Assembly (NCBI RefSeq): GCF_002127965.1
Contig: NZ_CP018787.1
Coordinates: forward strand, 124,001-188,000
DNA length: 64,000 nt
Source of the DNA: Oxalobacter formigenes
Lineage (GTDB): Bacteria; Pseudomonadota; Gammaproteobacteria; Burkholderiales; Burkholderiaceae_D
Direction: 5' to 3'
Made by a program: the position numbers and the translations under genes. Under the pieces are notes generated by a model that searched no databases, was not told the origin of the DNA, and saw nothing but the letters and a program-made list of their open reading frames with translations. Numbering within the stretch: the first letter of the stretch is position 1; the number at the start of each line of letters is the position of its first letter. Below are positions 27,830-36,036 of this stretch, one piece after another.

Positions 27830-28777
27830 ATGGTTACGCCCGAATCGGATAATGAAATCGACGACATCATCTGGTCAGAAATTGAATCCAGTGATTCGCA
27901 CGGTGATTTCGTCTGCTATGCCGTTCACGCTCCATATAAGGCAAAATATCTGGAGAATGCCAAAGCTCGTATCGAATCCGGAAAATATCTGGACAACCTC
28001 GCTCCTGTCCGCTATCTGAAGGCTGTTGAACGTATTGAAAAACTGGCCGGAACGGGCGACCCGGCGGCAACATTCCACATGGGAAAAATATATGCCATTG
28101 GCATTGCCGTTCCGCAAAATGTACCCAAAGCCGTTGAATGGTATGAAAAGGCCATCGCACTCGGAGAACCCAGAGCTTACGCCAATCTCGGCTGGTTTTA
28201 TCAATCGGGTTACGGTGTTCCGACTGACAAATCGAAAGCTTTCGAATTGCTGTCGTTCGGTGCTGAAAACGGAGTTTTGTCTGCAAAGGCTGCCATCGGC
28301 ATGATGCTTTTGAACGGGGAAGGATGTACCCTGAATCCGGAACTCGGGTTTCAGAAACTTGAGGAATCGTTCAACAGCGGTTATCTGAATGCGGGCAACC
28401 ACATTTCTGATGTGTATTTTGAAGGCAAACTGGTTCCAGGGGATATCGAGCTTGCCCATGAATGGCTACAGAAAGTGGCGGATAGCGGCGATGAAAGATC
28501 AATGGCGATCCTTGGCCACTATCTTGTGACAGGAAGTCATGGAAAGACAGACACGGCAAAAGGGCTTGATTTGCTTGAGCAGGCAACCCGACTGCAATAT
28601 CTGCCTGCCTATTTATGGCTGGGTACCTTGTACAAAAAAGGGCTTGGCGTTGAGCTGGATGCCGAAAAAGCCATTGAATGGTTCAAAAAGGGCATCAAGG
28701 CGGGCTGTCGCGACTGCCAGATAGCACTTACGATGATGTCCATGCCTGAAACGGACAATCCGAAGTCGTATCATTAA
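27830..28777 (+). CDS. Sel1-repeat (SLR) protein
   Basis: 315 residues. From about residue 70 it is built of Sel1-like tetratricopeptide repeats of about 36 residues: FHMGKIYAIGIAVPQNVPKA, YANLGWFYQSGYGVPTDKSK, IGMMLLNGEGCTLNPELG and LWLGTLYKKGLGVELDAEKA. Such repeats are protein-interaction scaffolds. There is no signal peptide, so it is probably cytoplasmic, unlike many secreted SLR proteins. Its partner is unknown. Last gene of the ssrA-adjacent accessory stretch. Confidence 0.88.
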   Translation: MVTPESDNEIDDIIWSEIESSDSHGDFVCYAVHAPYKAKYLENAKARIESGKYLDNLAPVRYLKAVERIEKLAGTGDPAATFHMGKIYAIGIAVPQNVPKAVEWYEKAIALGEPRAYANLGWFYQSGYGVPTDKSKAFELLSFGAENGVLSAKAAIGMMLLNGEGCTLNPELGFQKLEESFNSGYLNAGNHISDVYFEGKLVPGDIELAHEWLQKVADSGDERSMAILGHYLVTGSHGKTDTAKGLDLLEQATRLQYLPAYLWLGTLYKKGLGVELDAEKAIEWFKKGIKAGCRDCQIALTMMSMPETDNPKSYH

Positions 28778-28907
28778 CTGGCTGATTCCGGCGTCAACTT
28801 CGATATTTCCATACGAAAGTTTCGTTATTCCCTAATGTTCTGAAACGCAAATAGTGCTATCGTATGCACGAGTTTCAGATTTGTTTCTAGATTAGGAATC
28901 GGAAAAA

Positions 28908-29246
28908 ATGCTTCGCCAGTGTTCCATCATCTTCATTTGCCTTGCGATCGCCGAATTGATCGTTCACGCCACACACATCAACTTCCCCTCGTCCCTGCTG
29001 GGCATGCTGATCCTGACTTTCTCGCTTAAAACAGGTCTGGTCAAACTGGAATGGGTAAAGGGTTTTTCCGACTTTTTGCTTTCCCATCTCGGATTGTTCT
29101 TTGTGCCCCCGGGTGTCGCCCTGATGCTTTATTTCGGTGTCATTCAGGCACAACTCATTCCTATCGCCCTTGCCACACTGGGAAGTATGTTGCTTGTTCT
29201 GCTCACAACAGGATGGACTTACCAGCTTATCCGTAAAATCCTATGA
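28908..29246 (+). CDS. lrgA: CidA/LrgA family membrane protein
   Basis: 112 residues with four hydrophobic segments; the family motif region INFPSSLLGMLILTFSL and FFVPPGVALMLYF is clear. LrgA and CidA were described as holin-like modulators of murein hydrolases in Gram-positives; later work links LrgAB/CidAB to pyruvate uptake and the plastid homologue to glycolate/glycerate transport. The stop overlaps the lrgB start by four bases (ATGA), so the two are translated together. Confidence 0.88.
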   Translation: MLRQCSIIFICLAIAELIVHATHINFPSSLLGMLILTFSLKTGLVKLEWVKGFSDFLLSHLGLFFVPPGVALMLYFGVIQAQLIPIALATLGSMLLVLLTTGWTYQLIRKIL

Positions 29247-29938
29247 ACGAATTCCTGCATAGTGAACTGTTTGCCGTTACCCTGACAGTCGGCCTTTTCT
29301 GGGGCGCACAACTGGTTCAGAAACGACTGAAATCGATCATATTGAATCCCATTCTCGTTGCCATCATCCTGATCATTGTGGTGCTTAAAATGGGAAATAT
29401 TTCGTATGAAACGTATTATGCAGGAGGCAAGTATGTCGAGTTCCTGTTGAAACCGGCAATTGTCGCTCTGGGCGTTCCTCTCTATCTCCAGATCGAGCAA
29501 ATCCGGAAACAGGCGTTCCCGATTCTTGCGTGCCAGCTTGTCGGCTGTATTGTCGGTGCGACTTCCGCCTATCTGATCGCCCTTCACCTTGGGGCATCTG
29601 CCGACGTTGCGATCTCACTGGCGCCGAAATCGGCGACGACCCCGATCGCCATGGAAGTCTCCAAACTGACCGGCGGCATACCGTCGTTAACGGCCATTAT
29701 CGTGATTCTGACGGGTATTTTAGGCGCTATTTTCGGACGTGCTTTTTTGAAACTGGTACGGGTAAAAAGCCCGATTGCACAGGGGCTTGCGCTGGGAGCG
29801 GCAGCGCACGCCGTCGGAACGTCCCATGCGATGGAAAAAAACGTCAAACTGGGCGTCTATTCAAGTCTCGGGCTGATTATCAACGGTACGCTGACAGGTC
29901 TTTTGACGCCGTACATCCTTCATATGTTCGGCGTTTAG
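29243..29938 (+). CDS. lrgB: LrgB/CidB family membrane protein
   Basis: 231 residues, strongly hydrophobic with about seven or eight membrane segments. The LrgB signature LAPKSATTPIAMEVSKLTGG (about 127-146) and AAAHAVGTSHAMEKN are present. Partner of the overlapping lrgA. In an organism that may live on small carboxylates, a transport role for a C2/C3 acid is worth considering, but nothing in the sequence decides this. Confidence 0.9.
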   Translation: MNEFLHSELFAVTLTVGLFWGAQLVQKRLKSIILNPILVAIILIIVVLKMGNISYETYYAGGKYVEFLLKPAIVALGVPLYLQIEQIRKQAFPILACQLVGCIVGATSAYLIALHLGASADVAISLAPKSATTPIAMEVSKLTGGIPSLTAIIVILTGILGAIFGRAFLKLVRVKSPIAQGLALGAAAHAVGTSHAMEKNVKLGVYSSLGLIINGTLTGLLTPYILHMFGV

Positions 29939-29957
29939 GCTCTTTCAGCCATATCTC

Positions 29958-30968
29958 TCATGATCTGACGAACCTGACAGGATCGCCTTCGATGCGCACC
30001 AGCTTTTTCTGTTCTTCAAGATAGTTCATGTGCGCGATCGATTCCCCCATCGCAAACATGCATTGATGGGTATCGACAATATCCCGCTCAAACAAGACCG
30101 GTAAAATGTCGCAGGCTGTTTTCGGAACGGAACAGGCATCAAGCAAGACCTCGCATCTTTTCTGATGATGCTTTTCAAGTTGATTGACGCGCAAATGAAT
30201 TCCGATAAATGGACGTCCGTGCGATGGCAGTACCAGTGTATCTTCGGGCAAATCCGGATACCGTCTCAAGGAAGTCAGGAAATCTTTCAGCGGATTGCCA
30301 TAGGGATTGGCCGCCTTCACTGGAATGTTGGTTGAAATGCTCGGCAAAAGCATGTCACCGGAAATCAGGACATTCCGTTCTTTGCAGTAAAAGGAAGCAT
30401 GCTCGGGAGCGTGGCCGTATCCGACAATCACTTTCCACTCATGCTCACCTATTGTGATCATGTCATTGTCGAAAATTCTGCGATATGTTGACGGAATGAG
30501 AGGAAAACCTTTTTTGTAAACATTTCCACGCTGTTTCAAGGCATTTAGGCGGTCATCATCGAGCCCATGCCGACGGAACAATTTGACCATCGCCCCGATG
30601 GAATAACTCCTCATGTCATTTGCCAGAGCAAGACCACAGAGGTATTCGCCCTGCGTCATCCATAAGGACGCGCCCGTTTCCTGTTCCAGCCACCCGGACA
30701 ATCCGACATGATCAGGGTGATAATGCGTCACGATCTGACGCGTTAACGGATATTTTTTTAACCACTCTCGCCAGAGTTCCCTGGCCTTGTTCCAGGTCAC
30801 TCCGGTATCGATGACGCTCCAGCCGTTCCCATCTTTAATCAGCCATAAATTGACGTGGTTCAATACGAAAGGCAAGGGCATGCGCAACCATAAAATGCCC
30901 GGAGCGACCTCCATTACGGAGGAACCTTCCGGAACCATTCTGTCAAACGGGTAAGTGATTTCTGTCAT
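29958..30968 (-). CDS. MBL-fold metallo-hydrolase
   Basis: 336 residues from ATG 30968 (a TTG five codons upstream is also in frame). The metallo-beta-lactamase zinc motif THYHPDHVG lies near residues 80-88, with further ligands in YGHAPEHASF and the C-terminal LPSHGRPFIG. The C-terminal quarter resembles the winged-helix tail of LACTB2-type hydrolases. Substrate unknown; related enzymes cleave thioesters, RNA or lactones. Monocistronic, convergent with lrgB. Confidence 0.85.
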   Translation of the reverse strand: MTEITYPFDRMVPEGSSVMEVAPGILWLRMPLPFVLNHVNLWLIKDGNGWSVIDTGVTWNKARELWREWLKKYPLTRQIVTHYHPDHVGLSGWLEQETGASLWMTQGEYLCGLALANDMRSYSIGAMVKLFRRHGLDDDRLNALKQRGNVYKKGFPLIPSTYRRIFDNDMITIGEHEWKVIVGYGHAPEHASFYCKERNVLISGDMLLPSISTNIPVKAANPYGNPLKDFLTSLRRYPDLPEDTLVLPSHGRPFIGIHLRVNQLEKHHQKRCEVLLDACSVPKTACDILPVLFERDIVDTHQCMFAMGESIAHMNYLEEQKKLVRIEGDPVRFVRS

Positions 30969-31039
30969 GAATCGGGCTGCCAATCATCAAAAACAGAATT
31001 GTAGCCTTATGGCCTGATGGATACAAAAGGAGAAAAAGC

Positions 31040-31216
31040 ATGCCTGACACGAAAAAAGCGGTAAAGGATAATCAGGACGATCTGAAAAGTATCGATGATT
31101 ATCTGGATGAAGCCCTGGAGGAAACGTTTCCGGCAAGCGACCCTGTCGCAATCAGCCGACCGGACAAAAAGACGCCATTAAACAGGGACAGAAATAAAGA
31201 AACAGGGCTTCAGTGA
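31040..31216 (+). CDS. Small acidic protein with EETFPASDP motif (58 aa)
   Basis: 58 residues. A strong AAAGGAG ribosome binding site stands 7 bases before the ATG. The central LDEALEETFPASDPVAIS matches a short motif found in many uncharacterised proteobacterial proteins; the ends are charged and probably disordered. No signal peptide or membrane segment. Its last seven bases overlap the end of the opposed acetyltransferase gene. Function unknown. Confidence 0.75.
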   Translation: MPDTKKAVKDNQDDLKSIDDYLDEALEETFPASDPVAISRPDKKTPLNRDRNKETGLQ

Positions 31217-31869
31217 TGATCGGACGACGTTTTCGAGGCGTCATGCTTTTCCGGCGAGATGATCCTCTTGATCCACTTCATCGCTTCCTTCATTTTGCCA
31301 TTCAGGGCGTAATCCAGTATGGCGGCCCTTTCCTCCGCATTTTCCTGCCGGATGCTGTCCGTGTCCGGGTGGGGCAGTTTCAGATAGCCATCCACTTCCC
31401 CGTGGTCTTTATGAATTTCCATTCCCGCCTTTTCAGCAATGCAGATCATGGGCCGGTTCGAGGCAAGGCAATGGATATACAGGGTATTGATATGCTTGTT
31501 CCGGCAATGAATGGCCGCACGGTCAAATAGCTTGGTACCCACGTTTTTCCGGCGCATGGGCGCGGAAACGGAAACGCCGAATTCGGCGACACGGTTTGGC
31601 TGCACGTCCTCACTGGGAGGCAAATTTTCTGGCAATGGAAAAGCAAGGTGGCCGACGCCGACAAGATTGAATGTACTTTCGTAGACACCGAAAATGGTAT
31701 CCCTGTTGAAGTCGATGGCATTGACGTATTTCGTGACCGCTTCATCCGGCAACGCCGCACCGAAACGCAATCTTCTGTCTGCAGGACTCAATCCCAGAAA
31801 ATGGTTCAGCATGAAAGGACGATCCTGTTCAGACAGTTCCTTGATGAATACAACAGGATCTTCCTTCAT
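31210..31869 (-). CDS. GNAT-family N-acetyltransferase
   Basis: 219 residues from ATG 31869, which has GGAG 8 bases upstream; an in-frame TTG 57 bases earlier has none. GNAT pattern: FGVYESTFNLVGVGHLAF (beta strands 2-4), AEFGVSVSAPMRRKNVGTKL with an R-x-x-x-V-G-x-K acetyl-CoA loop (a slight variant of R/Q-x-x-G-x-G/A), and IHCLASNRPMICIAEKAGM. A C-terminal extension of about 60 residues is not assigned. Substrate unknown. Confidence 0.82.
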   Translation of the reverse strand: MKEDPVVFIKELSEQDRPFMLNHFLGLSPADRRLRFGAALPDEAVTKYVNAIDFNRDTIFGVYESTFNLVGVGHLAFPLPENLPPSEDVQPNRVAEFGVSVSAPMRRKNVGTKLFDRAAIHCRNKHINTLYIHCLASNRPMICIAEKAGMEIHKDHGEVDGYLKLPHPDTDSIRQENAEERAAILDYALNGKMKEAMKWIKRIISPEKHDASKTSSDHH

Positions 31870-31974
31870 ACCGTTTTCTCCAGCGAAAAACTTTAAATCG
31901 AAAGCATCAATCTTTGACTGCAACAATTCATTTTAAGTGGAGACTTTACCTGAAATTCTGACAATTACAAATAA

Positions 31975-33261
31975 TTATTGTGCAGATGTACTGGCTTCTG
32001 CAACACTGGCCTTTTTAATGTGTCCGAACCGCCAGGCATTGACGGCATCGGCCGCCGCATCGGCTCGGGCATTGTGCAATGCACGCGGTATTTCTTCCGA
32101 GGCGTCGTCCATAGACTGGATAATGGCTGCCGCGTCAATACTTCTGGCGGCGTTCAATACCATCATCCAGTAAGCCCTTTGCGGAAAATCGATGTCCTCA
32201 AAGCTGACCGTATCGGATTTCCTGCCGCGCAAATCACATTCCGTCGCATTGATCACGTCGATAAAACGTTCCGGTCGCCTGAATGCATCGCAGCGCTCCA
32301 GCACCATGACCGCCGTTTTGGAACGCAATTCCGAACTCCTCCGGATGTTGCCATGTTCCCTCGCCGTCATCACGGCAATATCCCTCAACATCTTGGAAAC
32401 GTGCAGGCGACGGCAAACATTGTCGACAATGGAAGCCCCCCGTTCTTCATGGGCGCGATGATGAGGCCACTGGTTCGGCGGAGTCGTTCCTTTTCCGAGA
32501 TCATGCAATAAAACGGAAAAGCGAACCGTCAACGGATAATTCATTTTGGCAGAGTAATCCAGCGCCAGCAGGGTATGCTTGCCCGCATAAATTTCCGGAT
32601 GGTATTTTTCCGGTTGCGGGACTTCCCACAAAGCCTCGATTTCCGGGAAAATGCGCTCGAGTGCGCCACAATCGTGCATGATCTGGATCATCCGTGACGG
32701 CATTGACTCCATCAGTCCCTGCGACAGCTCTTTCCAGACCCTTTCCGGAACCAGTGCGTCCACTTCGCCATCGGTCACCATTTTCTTCATCAGTTCCATG
32801 GTTTCGGGCGCAACACTAAAGTCCCTGAAACGGGCGGCAAACCGGGCCAGTCTCAGAATCCGGACAGGATCTTCGGCAAACGCTTCCGATACATGCCGAA
32901 ATACCCGATTTTCAATATCCCTGCGGCCTCCGAACGGATCAATGATTTCGCCTTCTTCAGACATGGCCATCGCATTGATCGTCAGGTCTCTACGCAACAG
33001 ATCTTCTTCCAGTGTCACGTCCGGGGAAGCGTGAAAAACGAACCCCCTGTAGCCCGGCGCGACTTTCTTTTCCGTACGTGCCAGCGCGTATTCCTGTTTC
33101 GTTTCAGGATGGAGAAAAACCGGAAATTCCTTGCCGACAGGCGTAAATCCCAGCGAAAGCATTTCTTCAACAGTCGAGCCGACAACGACATAATCCCTGT
33201 CGTGCACAGGCAAGCCCATGATCGTATCTCTTACAGCCCCACCAACGGTATATATTTTCAT
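31975..33261 (-). CDS. cca: Cca, multifunctional CCA-adding enzyme
   Basis: 428 residues. Adds and repairs the 3' CCA of tRNAs. N-terminal nucleotidyltransferase with VGGAVRDTIMG (7-17) and the metal-binding DRD (21-23), RRDLTINAMA (about 90-99), and the template Arg region RILRLARFAARF. The C-terminal HD phosphohydrolase domain (LLHDLGKG, about 257-264) identifies the proteobacterial multifunctional type with 2',3'-cyclic phosphodiesterase and phosphatase activity. All tRNAs seen here already encode CCA, so the enzyme mainly repairs. Confidence 0.94.
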   Translation of the reverse strand: MKIYTVGGAVRDTIMGLPVHDRDYVVVGSTVEEMLSLGFTPVGKEFPVFLHPETKQEYALARTEKKVAPGYRGFVFHASPDVTLEEDLLRRDLTINAMAMSEEGEIIDPFGGRRDIENRVFRHVSEAFAEDPVRILRLARFAARFRDFSVAPETMELMKKMVTDGEVDALVPERVWKELSQGLMESMPSRMIQIMHDCGALERIFPEIEALWEVPQPEKYHPEIYAGKHTLLALDYSAKMNYPLTVRFSVLLHDLGKGTTPPNQWPHHRAHEERGASIVDNVCRRLHVSKMLRDIAVMTAREHGNIRRSSELRSKTAVMVLERCDAFRRPERFIDVINATECDLRGRKSDTVSFEDIDFPQRAYWMMVLNAARSIDAAAIIQSMDDASEEIPRALHNARADAAADAVNAWRFGHIKKASVAEASTSAQ

Positions 33262-33457
33262 GATTTTTCGATATCGCTAAAGTGAGTCGGGTTCATCACA
33301 ATGAACCTGAAAAAACAGTCCACCTCCCAGTTTAAACGATTACTTGCCGTTTCGTTGTAACAAGAAGTGACAATCACTTTGAAAGGTGAATCTGGCCGTT
33401 TTGACTATTATGCGGCATGTTTGCAAAACATGCCGGACACGGACATGGCACGGCCAA

Positions 33458-35371
33458 TTATGGATAAATGCGTCCAAGCCGCTGTTTCAGGGATTGAGGC
33501 TGGTTTTCGAACAAGGCGGCATAGTAGGTCGCGTTCGACATGACGTTTTTGACGTAGTCCCGCGTTTCGGTAAACGGAATCGTTTCAGCAAAAATGGCAC
33601 CGTCAACCGTTCTGGACAAAGTGGAACGCCAGGCCTTCGGTCTTCTCGGCCCGGCATTGTAAGCTGCCGTTGCCAGTACTTGCGAACCGCCCAGATCATT
33701 CAAAACCATATTCAGGTAATTCGTCCCCAGCAATATATTGGTATCGACACTGTTGATTTTTCCATGATGATAGTCGGCCAGACCGATTTTTTTGGCGACA
33801 TATTTGGCTGTCGCAGGCATCACCTGCATCAGGCCGGATGCGCCAACCGAGGATTGGGCTTTCATGACGAAACGGGATTCCTGCCGGATCAGCCCGTAAG
33901 TCCAGGCCATGTCCAGTCCCAGCTGATTGGTTGCCACCTTCATGTTTTCCTTGAACGGCGTCGGGAAACGCTGGTTGAAATCCACTTCTTTTTTCGTGCG
34001 ATCGGATGTATTGACCATTCTGTCAAGAAGATTGACTTCTTTGGCATATTCCGCTGCGGCCAGTAACTGGCGTTCGTTCATTTTGCGCAGTTGCCAGTTC
34101 CATTCCCGTGTACCTTCAAAGCGCCAGTTCATCCTGAAAAATTTCTGGGCCAGCTGAAAACCCGGATTGGCGGCCATCGTCGCAATTTCAGAACGGTTCA
34201 GGGGATGTTTGTTGACAGGGGAAACGATTTTCTTGCCCAGTTCTTCCAGTGCAAGCTGTCCATAGAAATGATATTGGTCGGCAATCGACGCAAACAGTTT
34301 ATGTGCCCTGTCCCTATGTCCCATCGCCAGCTGCGCACGTCCTTTCCAGTAAATCCATGAAGGTTCTCTCTGAAGTGAAACCGGCATCTGGTTGATCCAT
34401 TCATTGACCAGTTTCCAGTCTTCCTTGCGCAGGGCCGTCCTGACTTTCCATTCATGAGCGTAAGGGGAAATACTGGCCGACTGCGCCTTTTTCCAGTATT
34501 CCAGCGCATTGGTGGACAAGGCAATCGAAGCAGGCAGGGCGATCACGGACCAGCCGATAGCCTGTTCTTTTTTGCTCAAAACAGGAGAGGCGTCATTCAG
34601 GTATTGTGCAGCCAGTCCCTGATCTTTCTTGGCGACTTTCTGAAGTGCCAACAGAAATTTTTCATGAGACAAACGGTCCGAACCTGCGCCCCGGCTCAAT
34701 ACGGTTGCAGGCAATTCGATCGCTCTGGAAATATCCGTTTTTTCCGCACCAGCCAGAACACCGAAGCGCGCCGCCAGAGCCGTCATGCTGGATTCGCCTG
34801 CCAGCCTGCTCTGGTACCAGACGTCGTCATCGTTGAACTGTTTTTTAGCTGCCAGATCGGACACCAGTGTGTAACAGGCTTCACCATATTTTTTGGGCGT
34901 CGTTAACAGTTTGCGTGCCTCATCGGCAACATTCTGGCCTTTTGCAGAGGCAGACAGCAGCGCATAACACTTGACCTGGGTATCGTCAGCCAGCTCGAAA
35001 AGGGGAAAGTGTCTGTCGAAACTGGCCCAGTTTTCATTTTTGCCCTGAATCAGCAACCAGTCGTTTCTCAAACGGTCGGCAATGGCTTCTCCCTTGTATT
35101 TGTTCAGGTAAGCGTCGACTTGTGCTTCACTGGCATTGCGCAAATCCGACTTCAGACGATAATAATCGACGTACGATGGAACCGGGTAGGTTTGCAGACT
35201 GTCTGCCAGACGACTTGCACGTGCGACGTCCTGTTTTCTTGATGCGTCACGCAATTGACGGAATGCTTCATCCTGTGCAGAAGTGGTCGTTAAATCCTGC
35301 GAAGCCTGCGCAAAGGGTAAAATCATAAACACCATTGCAAATAACAAATAGCTCCTGATTTTTGCACACAT
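33458..35371 (-). CDS. slt: Soluble lytic murein transglycosylase (Slt family)
   Basis: 637 residues from ATG 35371, with GAGAGG 6 bases upstream; an ATG 36 bases earlier would break the signal peptide arrangement. N-terminal signal peptide (MCAKIRSYLLFAMVFMILPFAQA), then a long alpha-superhelical U/L domain (about 40-480) and a C-terminal lysozyme-like domain with the catalytic Glu in RQESRFVMKA (about Glu498) and GASGLMQVMPATA. Cleaves peptidoglycan in the periplasm to 1,6-anhydromuropeptides. Divergent from the 5-FCL gene. Confidence 0.92.
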   Translation of the reverse strand: MCAKIRSYLLFAMVFMILPFAQASQDLTTTSAQDEAFRQLRDASRKQDVARASRLADSLQTYPVPSYVDYYRLKSDLRNASEAQVDAYLNKYKGEAIADRLRNDWLLIQGKNENWASFDRHFPLFELADDTQVKCYALLSASAKGQNVADEARKLLTTPKKYGEACYTLVSDLAAKKQFNDDDVWYQSRLAGESSMTALAARFGVLAGAEKTDISRAIELPATVLSRGAGSDRLSHEKFLLALQKVAKKDQGLAAQYLNDASPVLSKKEQAIGWSVIALPASIALSTNALEYWKKAQSASISPYAHEWKVRTALRKEDWKLVNEWINQMPVSLQREPSWIYWKGRAQLAMGHRDRAHKLFASIADQYHFYGQLALEELGKKIVSPVNKHPLNRSEIATMAANPGFQLAQKFFRMNWRFEGTREWNWQLRKMNERQLLAAAEYAKEVNLLDRMVNTSDRTKKEVDFNQRFPTPFKENMKVATNQLGLDMAWTYGLIRQESRFVMKAQSSVGASGLMQVMPATAKYVAKKIGLADYHHGKINSVDTNILLGTNYLNMVLNDLGGSQVLATAAYNAGPRRPKAWRSTLSRTVDGAIFAETIPFTETRDYVKNVMSNATYYAALFENQPQSLKQRLGRIYP

Positions 35372-35410
35372 GACCGACCTCTCAATTTTATTCTGGATGA
35401 TTACCATTTT

Positions 35411-36007
35411 ATGAGTTTACCACCATCAGACAGCAACAAGCACGGTGAGCCGTCGACGACCGCTGGCGATAAACGGACATTGCGTCGCTCACTTTTGAAG
35501 TTACGAAGCGAAATCAAACCGGACGAACGCAAGCATTTTGATCGGAAAATCAGCCAGCAAGTTTCAAAATACCTGGAGTCCTTTGCCTTTTCGTCACTGG
35601 GCGTTTATCTGCCGATCAGAAACGAACCTGAACTTGACGTCCTCTATGCCGGATTATCCACAAAAATGGCTTTGTCATTGCCGATTACATCAGGAAAAGA
35701 ACAGCCTTTGCAATTTTTCAGCTGGTCACCCGGCGATGAACTGGTCGTGGGTGACTATGGCATAGCGGTTCCGAAAGTATTGAAACCTGTACCCATGCCT
35801 GTCGCCATGCTGATTCCCTGTGTGGGATTTACTGAAAAACGCTTCCGTCTTGGATACGGCGGCGGTTTTTTTGACCGGACACTGGCACTTTATCCGGAAA
35901 CACATAAAATCGGAGTCGCCTATTCCTGTCTGGCGACAACGTTCGATGCAGAGGAAAACGACATTCCGCTCGATTGCGTTATTACTGAACAGGGAATTGT
36001 GCTTTAA
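35411..36007 (+). CDS. 5-formyltetrahydrofolate cyclo-ligase
   Basis: 198 residues. Converts 5-formyl-THF to 5,10-methenyl-THF with ATP. The N-terminal KRTLRRSLLKLRSEI and C-terminal LIPCVGFTEKRFRLGYGGGFFDRTL (ATP/phosphate-binding GYGGGFFDR) identify the family. Divergent from slt with 39 bp between starts; waaC follows 29 bp downstream. In some bacteria this gene follows the 6S RNA; none is seen here. Confidence 0.92.
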   Translation: MSLPPSDSNKHGEPSTTAGDKRTLRRSLLKLRSEIKPDERKHFDRKISQQVSKYLESFAFSSLGVYLPIRNEPELDVLYAGLSTKMALSLPITSGKEQPLQFFSWSPGDELVVGDYGIAVPKVLKPVPMPVAMLIPCVGFTEKRFRLGYGGGFFDRTLALYPETHKIGVAYSCLATTFDAEENDIPLDCVITEQGIVL

Positions 36008-36036
36008 TTCTCTTTTTACCAATTGTTGAAGTCCTG

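Noticed and set aside
26189-28800. A prophage or integrative element with attachment site at ssrA
   Set aside because: No integrase, no structural phage gene and no repeat of the tmRNA 3' sequence were found downstream within the window.
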